Below, one piece after another: positions 24,523-31,930 of a DNA stretch of 64,000 bases. The DNA lies in contig CAZTOW010000009.1 of the NCBI GenBank assembly GCA_964615375.1, forward strand, positions 186,001 through 250,000, written 5' to 3'. Source of the stretch: CAZKWG01 sp964615375. GTDB taxonomy: Bacteria > Myxococcota_A > UBA796 > CAZKWG01. Numbering within the stretch: position 1 is the first letter of the stretch; each line of letters starts with the position of its first letter. A program made the translations under genes and the position numbers. The notes beneath the pieces are model-generated. The model was not told the origin of the DNA. It was given only the letters and a program-made list of their open reading frames with translations, and ran no database searches.

Positions 24523-25218
24523 ATGCTCGAATTCCGCCGCGTGCGCACCCAGGAGCGCCTGGGTCCGCTCACCCTCGACCTCGAGGTCATCCCCAGCCTG
24601 GACGAGGCCATGGACCAGCTCTGCGCCGAGCTGGAGCGGCGGGGGCTGACCCGCGACCCGCGGAGCTTCGATCTCTGCCCCTACTTCGGGGTGGTCTGGC
24701 CGGCGGCGCGCGCGCTGTGCCTGGCCCTGGTCGCGCGGGGCGAGCGCCTGTGCGGCGCCACGGCGCTGGAGATCGGCTGCGGGCTCGCCCTGCCCGCGCT
24801 GGTGGCGGCGCGCCTGGGGGCCGCGGTCACGGCCACCGACTTCCACCCGGAGGTCCCCCGCTTCCTCGAGGTGAACCAGCGGCTGAACGAGGTGGTCGTG
24901 GACTACGTCTCCCGCGACTGGCGCGAGCCCGAGCTCCAGGAGGCCCGCTACGATCTCGTGCTGGCCAGCGATCTGCTCTACGACCCGAGCCACGCCCTCC
25001 CCGTCGCCCGGACCCTGGCCCGCCGCTGCGCCCCGGGCGGGCGCGTGCTGCTGGCCGACCCCGGCCGCCCCTACCTGGACGACTGCCTGCGCGAGCTCGG
25101 GCGCCTGGGCTTCCAGCACCGCCTCGACGTGGCCACCGTGGCCGGGACCGCTCAGCTCGGCGGCGTCGAGGGCCGGGTGGAGGTCTTCGTCGTCGAGGGC
25201 TGGCGCCCGGGTGAATAG
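24523..25218 (+). CDS. class I SAM-dependent methyltransferase, METTL21-like
   Basis: This 231-aa protein has SAM motif I LEIGCGLALPAL (82-93), the acidic motif II TDFHPE with Asp106, and the post-core DLVLASDLLYDPS typical of the lysine-methyltransferase group (Methyltransf_16). The substrate is likely a protein lysine, but bacterial members are poorly known. The start ATG 24523 has GAGGGAGG directly before it; spacing is short. It is on the strand opposite to the neighbouring nucleotidyltransferase pair and is probably independent of it. Confidence 0.82.
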   Translation: MLEFRRVRTQERLGPLTLDLEVIPSLDEAMDQLCAELERRGLTRDPRSFDLCPYFGVVWPAARALCLALVARGERLCGATALEIGCGLALPALVAARLGAAVTATDFHPEVPRFLEVNQRLNEVVVDYVSRDWREPELQEARYDLVLASDLLYDPSHALPVARTLARRCAPGGRVLLADPGRPYLDDCLRELGRLGFQHRLDVATVAGTAQLGGVEGRVEVFVVEGWRPGE

Positions 25219-25298
25219 CCGCGCGTCTGGTGCGTCCAAGATCGGATCATGACGAGGATTGACGGGCCCCGGCCGGTACCCGATGACAGACTCCTCCG

Positions 25299-26162
25299 AT
25301 GATCTCCCTTCGCGCTCAGGGCCGCGGCCTCCACTACTCCCCGCTGCGCGGGCTGGTCGAGTCCACGCTGCGCCTCGCCTACGTGGGCGGCTGGCCGGGG
25401 GCGCTGTGGGGGAGCCTGCCCGGCCGCAGCGAGGTGCGGGTCTGGCGGGAGGCCCTGGCGGTGCACGGCCTGCGCGCGCCGCTGAGGCTCGCCTTCGCCT
25501 CCGACCTGCACATCGGCCCCACGACCCCGCCCGCCCTGCTGGAGCGCGCCTTCGCCCTGCTGGCCGAGGCTCGCCCGGATCTGCTGGTGCTGGGCGGAGA
25601 TTACGTGTTCCTGGACGCCACCCCGGCGCGGGCCGAGACCCTGCGGCGGCTGGTGGCCTCGGTCCCGGCGCGCCTGAAGGTGGCCGTGCTGGGCAACCAT
25701 GACCTCTGGACGCGGCACGAGCTCCTGGAGGCCGCGCTGGAGGAGGCCGGGGCGCGCGTGCTGATCAACGGGGCGGTCCACCTGCCCGACCCCCACGAGG
25801 ACGTCGCGATCCTCGGGCTGGACGAGCCCTGGACGGGGCGGCCGGACGCGGAGCTCGCGCTGGCCTGTGCCCCGGACGCGCGGATACGGCTGGCGGTCGC
25901 GCATGCGCCCGAGGGCCTGCATGCCCTGGAGGGCCGGGGCATCTCCGTGCTGCTCTGCGGTCACACCCACGGCGGCCAGCTCGCGCTGCCCGGCCCGCGC
26001 CCCCTCGTCGTCCCCGGCCCCACCAGCCGCCGCCACCCCTTCGGGCGCCACGAGCTCGGAGACCTCACGCTCTACGTGTCGCGGGGGCTCGGGGGGATCG
26101 AGGTCCCCATGCGCTCCTGGGCGCCGCCGGACGTGCTGGTGTTGGAGCTGGGGCCGGGGTGA
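25299..26162 (+). CDS. calcineurin-like metallophosphoesterase (YkuE/LpxG-like)
   Basis: This 287-aa enzyme has all metal-site motifs: SDLHIG (68-73), GGDYV (99-103), GNHD (132-135), an AHAP His near 204 and CGHTHGGQ (220-227). The family splits phosphodiesters; members act on UDP-diacylglucosamine or phospholipid head groups. A partly hydrophobic N-terminal stretch (LRLAYVGGWPGALWG) may tie it to the membrane. Its last 15 codons and the bases after the stop reappear at 31763-31821 beyond module C, so module C lies just downstream of this gene. Confidence 0.88.
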   Translation: MISLRAQGRGLHYSPLRGLVESTLRLAYVGGWPGALWGSLPGRSEVRVWREALAVHGLRAPLRLAFASDLHIGPTTPPALLERAFALLAEARPDLLVLGGDYVFLDATPARAETLRRLVASVPARLKVAVLGNHDLWTRHELLEAALEEAGARVLINGAVHLPDPHEDVAILGLDEPWTGRPDAELALACAPDARIRLAVAHAPEGLHALEGRGISVLLCGHTHGGQLALPGPRPLVVPGPTSRRHPFGRHELGDLTLYVSRGLGGIEVPMRSWAPPDVLVLELGPG

Positions 26163-26240
26163 GCGCCTGGGGCCTGGCGGCTCCGCCGTGGCAGACTCTG
26201 AGGTCCGTCTCAACAGGCGATGAGCTCGGGCGGTCGTGGA

Positions 26241-28052
26241 TCAGGGGGTGACGGTCCCGGTGAGGATGGGGCCGCTGCCGAGGAGGAGGTGGGCGGCGCC
26301 GGCGCCATCTGCGGCCTCACAGTCGCCGGGAGCGCCGATCAGGATGTCGGCAAGGCCGTCCTTGTCCATGTCTCCTGCGGCGGAGATCGAGTAGCCAACG
26401 GCCATCCCCGTCTCCGATCCGACAATCATCTTGTCGGCGTCAGAAGGCTGAAGACTGCCACTCATGGGCCCATAGATCAGATAGACAGCCCCCCGGACAT
26501 ACCCCTCCTCTCCGTAGGCATGGCCGTTCTCGCTGTTGTACGGATCCCCGATGACGAAATCGTCGAACCCATCCGCGTCAACATCTCCAACTCCGGCCAG
26601 CGTTCGGCCAAGATTCAGATTCTCCCCCTCTGCCCCGAAGATATTCGCCTCCCCATCGGCGATGCCGCGAAGTCCGGGGGCGTAGCCCAGGTGAAGATAC
26701 GCGCGGCCCCAAAGCTCGCCGGCAGGCCAGTTAGGAGAGCCTATCAGCAGATCCGGTGTCCCGTCTCCGTTCACGTCCCCCGCGCCGCTCAGGCTGTACC
26801 CTGCACGATCTCCACCCCACTCCCCGGGCAGTTTCAGATCTGCGTCCGCCAGGTTCAGCGTCCCCGGCTCCGGGCTGGTCAGGACATAGGCCGCTCCAGC
26901 ACCACTGCCCGTGTAACACTGGCCATAGGCCCCGACAAACAGATCGGCCAGCCCGTCGCCGTCCAGATCGCCGACGTGCGCCAGGGTCGATCCAGCGTTA
27001 TCGCCAGCGTCCTCGCCGAACAACTGAACATCAGCGTCCGTCCGCTTGTATTCGCCGGAGAGCGGCCTAAGAAAGAGCACGACCCCTCCGTGGGTGTCCC
27101 CGCTCTCCTCGTCCGCGTCGGTCCCCACACACGCACCCAGGTCGCTCTCATTGTCTGTGTCTATCGCTGGCCCCCCGATGAGCAGATCCTCCTGGCCGTC
27201 TCCATCGACGTCACCCGGAGCTTCCACGGTAGCGCCAAACTCTTCGATCCCATCCAACCCCACAACCCAAGCATCTGCGTCGTCGGTCGAGAGCTCACCG
27301 ACGACAGGTCCGTTTAGAAGATAGGCTACACCAACGTCGTAATCCCCATCCAGGTCCTCTCGTGGGGCACCGACCATAAGCTCAGGATAACCATCTTCAT
27401 TCTGGTCGCCGATGGCTGCATGCGCTGGTCGGTAGAATCGACTCCCGAGATCGTAAACGTAGAGCGATGCGTCGGCCTCAGCAAGTGAGCGAGACCCTGA
27501 GATAGCACCAAATACAACGTAAACCGTGCCATTGATCGCCGTCTGAACCACCTGCAACGATGAGACGAGCAGGTCTTCCCGACCATCTCCGTTCAAGTCA
27601 CCCGCCGCAGCCACTCCTCTCCCGACGTAGTCCTCTTTCTCTACCCCGAGCAGCTTCGCATCGGAGGTCCGAATGTCGAGTGGACTCTCTGACGAGCAGA
27701 CCGCGTTGGCCTCGCTTCCGTCTACGTCCAGACAGTCATTGTAGACCCCATCCATGCAGATCTCGGGCGCGCCAGGGTACCTCTCCGCGTTGGTGTCGTC
27801 GCAGTCAGAGTCGTCCTCCACCTGACTGGGATCCGCCTCACAGGCCACCGTGCTGACCGCAGGGTCTCCAAAGCCGTCCCCGTCCTCGTCTGCATACCAG
27901 ACCTGCTCGATGCAGGGATCGCAGTCGGCTGTGTCTCCGGATTCGCCCGACTCACTCTCCGGCCGGGGTTCCGATGAGGTGCCATCTGTGTCCGTTCTGG
28001 GGGCGCCCTTCTCCGGAACGCAGGCGCCGAGCAGCAGCAGGAGCAGCCTCAT
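26241..28052 (-). CDS. FG-GAP repeat lipoprotein, module copy C
   Basis: This 603-aa lipoprotein has lipobox LLLLLGAC, the motif WYADEDGDGFGDP, a MopE-like DCDD...YPGAPEIC motif and about seven FG-GAP repeats. It is the same length and plan as copy B. It appears identical in DNA to copy B over about 26.64-27.79 kb but different in the N-terminal spacer and in the last two propeller repeats. Coupled by ATGA overlap to the beta-helix gene. Its stop lies 78 bp past the convergent metallophosphoesterase stop. Confidence 0.9.
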   Translation of the reverse strand: MRLLLLLLGACVPEKGAPRTDTDGTSSEPRPESESGESGDTADCDPCIEQVWYADEDGDGFGDPAVSTVACEADPSQVEDDSDCDDTNAERYPGAPEICMDGVYNDCLDVDGSEANAVCSSESPLDIRTSDAKLLGVEKEDYVGRGVAAAGDLNGDGREDLLVSSLQVVQTAINGTVYVVFGAISGSRSLAEADASLYVYDLGSRFYRPAHAAIGDQNEDGYPELMVGAPREDLDGDYDVGVAYLLNGPVVGELSTDDADAWVVGLDGIEEFGATVEAPGDVDGDGQEDLLIGGPAIDTDNESDLGACVGTDADEESGDTHGGVVLFLRPLSGEYKRTDADVQLFGEDAGDNAGSTLAHVGDLDGDGLADLFVGAYGQCYTGSGAGAAYVLTSPEPGTLNLADADLKLPGEWGGDRAGYSLSGAGDVNGDGTPDLLIGSPNWPAGELWGRAYLHLGYAPGLRGIADGEANIFGAEGENLNLGRTLAGVGDVDADGFDDFVIGDPYNSENGHAYGEEGYVRGAVYLIYGPMSGSLQPSDADKMIVGSETGMAVGYSISAAGDMDKDGLADILIGAPGDCEAADGAGAAHLLLGSGPILTGTVTP

Positions 28053-30805
28053 GGTCCCGTCCTCGCCATGATCGGTGGGGTGATGACGATCGGGACATCG
28101 TCCTTCGACGAGCCGGGGAAAAATTCGAAGGCGCCGATGTCCGGTGCGGCAACTACGTAGTCTCCGTTGAAGTCGTCGAACATCGCCAGGTCGATGCCCA
28201 GGTCAACCAGGTCAACTCCTGAGTCGTCTGTACCGAGCTCGCGGCAGACCGAACCGGCGCCGATGTCGTAGTCGAGGGCCTCGAGGACATCGGGGGCAGA
28301 GGTAGTCACTGTGTTGAAGAGATTATCGCCTTCAGTACCATATGGCATGGTCTCCATCACACTGAGCGTGCCTCCGACAGACTCCGCCGCAAGATCCAGA
28401 TCCGCGAGGACGGCTGCCGCCAGTCCGTGCGCTTCGACACCCCAGTCCGCCTGAACGTCGGCGAATGGCTTCAATCCACCTCCTGCCTTCCAGAACACTT
28501 CCTTGCCAATGGACGACCACCCTAAATAGCAGTTGTAGTCAGACCTGTGGTACCAGATGGACTTGCGATGCGGAAGTGCTGGAATATTCTCTTGCCAGGC
28601 CACCTGTGCCTGCTCAGCATCCCCCCCTCCCGAGATCCCGTTCCTCGCGATCAGGTTGTTCAACAGCGACAGTTGCCGCAAGGCATCGACACCCCCGTTG
28701 TTCACCACATTCACTCCCGTCAACAGATTGTGCGCCACCGTGTTGTTGACGATGTACACACGCCCCAGCGGGTACGATGTGTCCTCCACCTCCACCTGAA
28801 TCCCCCGGCCCTCGTTCATGTAGATCAGGTTGCGATACACGAAGACCTGACCCGTGCGCTCTATCGGTGTCGTGGTCGTGTTGTACCAGGCACTGTTCTT
28901 CGAGTTCGTGATCAACACGCCTGTCGCGTTCTGGAAGATCCGATTCCGGTACACATGGATGTCCTGTGACCCATCGTTGATGGTGATCCCTGCGAAGTGC
29001 CCGTGGCCCCAGATCACGTTGCCGCTGACCACCGTGGTCTCTTCCGACAGCGGGGTCCGCGGCCGGACGCCCTTCAGATCGATCCCGTCCTCCGCGAAGC
29101 CCTCCTGCCCCCCACCTGCAGGCAAGCTCCCACCCTCGTACCGATCCTGATACCCGTACGCCGTCGCCGTGCAGACGCTGGAGGTCGTCCAGGGGAGGTC
29201 GGCTGGACACCGATGGTACAGGACCCAGGTGCTCGCTGCCCCCCCACAGTCGGCGCTCCGCGCGAACGTGGAGTCCAAGGACTGCAAGCCGGACGTTGGA
29301 TCCGTGTAGTTGCTCCTGCATTGCTTGGAGTGTGACCAGATCCGATTGTCCGCGATCAGGTGACCCGAAGACCCTCCCTGCGAGACGATCCCGTCCACGC
29401 CACGGACGTCGTCCCCCCACATCCGGCTCCCGCGGATGGTGCAGTTCGTCGCAAGGTGACCGATCGCGACGTCGGATCCACCCGTGTCGTAGCCGTTGGA
29501 CCACAACAAGCTGTCGATCACGGCGATCTCTACAGGGTAGCGACGGGTGTCCACGATCCAGGCCAACGCGGCGGTGTAGTCTTTGTCCAGGATGGACTCG
29601 GCGTACACCGCCTCCACGTTCTCCTCGGTCACCCCAAACCCGATCCCGATCCGGGCGTTGTCGAAGACGCTCAGGCTCTCATACAGATGATCCCGCGACC
29701 CGAGCCGTGCGCTCAGCGCCTCGCCGAATCCGGCGATCCGGAGCCCATGAACGTAGACGTGACAGCAGTCGTAGAACGCGATGCCCAGCCGGGTGTCCCC
29801 ATACTGGGGCTCGTGGCCCGTGGTGGCCGAGCCCTGGATCAGCGGCGCGCTCCCCGTCGATGGACCAGGCTGATCACTCTCCCCGCCTCCGTAGCTCGAG
29901 AGGACGAGCGGGCGCACCTCCGTGGCCTTCAGCTCGCGGATCGTGAGGATGGCCTGGTCACCATAAGCGTTGGTCGGGGGGCTCGCCCAGTCGATATAGG
30001 TCAGGGAGCTCGACGTGGACACGCGCTCCTCCAACCCATTCCAGGTCCGCCCGCGTCGGAAGAAGACCTGCGCGCCGACCACGCAGGTCCACGCGGGTTC
30101 GGCGCCACCATAGACCTCCTCGTTCAGCCAGTACTCTACGCGGCGCAGGGTCTTCCATGGCCGCACCTCCAGCTTCCCACCCAGGGCGACCAACGTGCCC
30201 GGGTTTGCGTCATCGCCATCCCGCGCGTCCACGTATCGGCTCCCCGCGACCACCTGCTGCAGACAGGCGCAGGGCAAGGTCCCCCCTTGTTGCCCAACCA
30301 ACGATCCGCTCCCGGGCTGAAGCCGGAAGGGCCCGGAGGTCTGCTCAGGCTGCGTGGGCCACACCTCCTCACGCGCCGCTCGGACGCGGGACCTTCCCCT
30401 CTTCCACCTCGCGGGACCGGCCAGCGCGGCCTGCAGGGCGTACCAGCTCTCGTCGTCCAGGCGGAGTTCCTCGGGAGCGTCCTGCTCCGGGGTCTCGTCC
30501 AGGATCCCCTGAGCCACCAGCCAGGATCGGGGGAGCGTTCGGACACCACGACGTGGCCTCCGCTCCGGCGGCGGCGTGACCTCGTCCGCGCAGGCGCAGA
30601 GTGCAGGCGCGGTGGACTCGAACACCGGCGGCGGCGAGCCCCCCTTGCGCGGCGCGGACGCAGCGGGCCAGCGCTTCGAGGCCAGGATCGCGTCGGGCAC
30701 ATCGTGGTTGCCCGACGCGCCGCAGCAGCGGTTCACCCCAGCCTCGCGGGCCCGCATCTCCGCGATCACGGTGGCCATGGACGGGAACGGGCTCTGGCGC
30801 TTCAT
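28049..30805 (-). CDS. large right-handed beta-helix protein, module copy C
   Basis: This 918-aa protein has the same parts as copy B: conserved N-terminal 60 residues without signal peptide, variable linker, helix opening YVDARDGDDANPGTL, and a closing DIGAFEFFP. The central 1.5 kb (about 28.63-30.13 kb) looks identical to copy B, while the linker and C-terminal 190 residues differ by many substitutions. This makes a local gene-conversion history likely. Gene order and spacing match copies A and B. Confidence 0.87.
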   Translation of the reverse strand: MKRQSPFPSMATVIAEMRAREAGVNRCCGASGNHDVPDAILASKRWPAASAPRKGGSPPPVFESTAPALCACADEVTPPPERRPRRGVRTLPRSWLVAQGILDETPEQDAPEELRLDDESWYALQAALAGPARWKRGRSRVRAAREEVWPTQPEQTSGPFRLQPGSGSLVGQQGGTLPCACLQQVVAGSRYVDARDGDDANPGTLVALGGKLEVRPWKTLRRVEYWLNEEVYGGAEPAWTCVVGAQVFFRRGRTWNGLEERVSTSSSLTYIDWASPPTNAYGDQAILTIRELKATEVRPLVLSSYGGGESDQPGPSTGSAPLIQGSATTGHEPQYGDTRLGIAFYDCCHVYVHGLRIAGFGEALSARLGSRDHLYESLSVFDNARIGIGFGVTEENVEAVYAESILDKDYTAALAWIVDTRRYPVEIAVIDSLLWSNGYDTGGSDVAIGHLATNCTIRGSRMWGDDVRGVDGIVSQGGSSGHLIADNRIWSHSKQCRSNYTDPTSGLQSLDSTFARSADCGGAASTWVLYHRCPADLPWTTSSVCTATAYGYQDRYEGGSLPAGGGQEGFAEDGIDLKGVRPRTPLSEETTVVSGNVIWGHGHFAGITINDGSQDIHVYRNRIFQNATGVLITNSKNSAWYNTTTTPIERTGQVFVYRNLIYMNEGRGIQVEVEDTSYPLGRVYIVNNTVAHNLLTGVNVVNNGGVDALRQLSLLNNLIARNGISGGGDAEQAQVAWQENIPALPHRKSIWYHRSDYNCYLGWSSIGKEVFWKAGGGLKPFADVQADWGVEAHGLAAAVLADLDLAAESVGGTLSVMETMPYGTEGDNLFNTVTTSAPDVLEALDYDIGAGSVCRELGTDDSGVDLVDLGIDLAMFDDFNGDYVVAAPDIGAFEFFPGSSKDDVPIVITPPIMARTGP

Positions 30806-30822
30806 CTCCGCCTCCTAACGCT

Positions 30823-31167
30823 TCAACCCTTGGCGATCACATCCAGGCTCACCACCGCCTCCCCGGACAGCGTGCCGGAGAGGAACCAGCACACGTAGCG
30901 GGTGAACGTCGAGACGGGGATCCAGCTCACGCCCGCCGCTGTCAGCGAGACCTCGCAGGCGCTGGCGAAGTCGAGGTAGCAGCCCTCTTCGTTGACCAAC
31001 GCATGCCGCAAGCAGACCTTCGGCGACTCGCCATCGGAGGCGCTGTGGACGGTGAACACAACGTGCAGCTCCGTGTAGCCCCCAAGGTCCAGGGCCCCCG
31101 ACAGATCGGCGGCGCTGTCGCGGGTCAACGTGACCTTGTCCAGGATCTTCCAGACCATCATCGACAT
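30823..31167 (-). CDS. conserved 114-aa module protein, copy C
   Basis: The protein differs from copies A and B at only a few residues (for example GCYLDFAS for GCYVDFAS, VHSASDG for VHSTTDG). The DNA differences are mostly silent, which suggests the protein has been under selection. Start ATG 31167 has GGGAGG upstream; 17 bp to the beta-helix gene. Beta-rich, no signal peptide, family not recognised. Confidence 0.8.
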   Translation of the reverse strand: MSMMVWKILDKVTLTRDSAADLSGALDLGGYTELHVVFTVHSASDGESPKVCLRHALVNEEGCYLDFASACEVSLTAAGVSWIPVSTFTRYVCWFLSGTLSGEAVVSLDVIAKG

Positions 31168-31178
31168 GGCGACCTCCC

Positions 31179-31592
31179 TCAGCTCTTGAAGGTGAAGACC
31201 AGCGTGGCCGAGCACACGGCCCGCTCGATGTTGGTGCCGCTGGCGTTGGCCACCGCGAGCCCGTAGCGCATGTACAGCCCGAAGCTGGTCGAGGTGGAGT
31301 AGGCCGTCTGGATCACGTCCTGGTTCGCGGACACCGCGCTGAAGAGGTCCACGGGCCCGTTCCAGCGCCGACCGTCGAGGCTCCACCAGAAGACGACGCG
31401 CCAGGTGAATTGGGCCGTCCTGTTCTCTGTGGAAGTTTGAACTTGAACCGATTCAAGCCAGGGCCCGAACTCCAGGGCCTCGGGGAGCTCGATGTCGATG
31501 TAGCTCGGGGTGGTCGTGCCGTCCGTCTGGAGCTGCATCTTCTGGATGAAGCTCAGCACGCGGACCTTGGAGAAGCTGCTCGACTGGCGCAA
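31179..31592 (-). CDS. conserved 137-aa module protein, copy C
   Basis: Intact like copy A, with differences such as ALEFGPWLESVQV for ALEWGPYLDSLQV. TTG 31592 is preferred as start because GAGGTG and the following frame are kept in all three copies; the alternative ATG is 18 codons later. It is the first gene of module C and lies 11 bp before the 114-aa gene. It appears beta-rich and is unassigned. Confidence 0.72.
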   Translation of the reverse strand: MRQSSSFSKVRVLSFIQKMQLQTDGTTTPSYIDIELPEALEFGPWLESVQVQTSTENRTAQFTWRVVFWWSLDGRRWNGPVDLFSAVSANQDVIQTAYSTSTSFGLYMRYGLAVANASGTNIERAVCSATLVFTFKS

Positions 31593-31735
31593 AGGGCACC
31601 TCGCGAAAAAGGGCGGGTGAGGAGCTCCGGGGCGACATGCCCCAGGGCTCGAGATCAGCATGACAGGTCGTGGAGAGACCTGGAAGTCATGCTGAATATG
31701 GATTTGATCGAAAAAAAAAATAGTCACAGTGTGTC
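31593..31735 (-). promoter_or_regulatory. conserved leader/promoter region of module C
   Basis: It keeps the hairpin (about 31627-31647) and the T-tract of ten (31711-31720) seen in copies A and B. Here the outer end carries TTGACA on the coding strand just before the T-tract, which could serve as a -35 element only with an irregular spacing. The rest of the 338-bp gap to the next gene holds the metallophosphoesterase relic and otherwise nothing I can assign. Confidence 0.45.
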
Positions 31736-31762
31736 AAGCCCCTTCGCGCGTCCTCTCCCCCC

Positions 31763-31821
31763 GCGCTCCTGGGCGCCACCGGACGTGCTGGAGCTGGCGC
31801 TGGTGCCGGCCTCAGCGCCTC
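31763..31821 (+). pseudogene. duplicated 3' end of the metallophosphoesterase gene
   Basis: About 59 bp match 26112-26170: the codons for RSWAPPDVLVLELGPG, the stop region and a few bases after. Roughly a dozen differences are visible and the stop codon is lost. With the intact gene at 26.16 kb it brackets module C. Confidence 0.75.
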
Positions 31822-31930
31822 GGCCGAGAGCGCGACGAGCTCCACCTGGGCTTGTACCCTCTCCTCCCATAGCCCGCAGGGGAAGCCATGGTAGGCTCGC
31901 CGCACACCCCGCGGAGCGCGCGCCCTCTCT

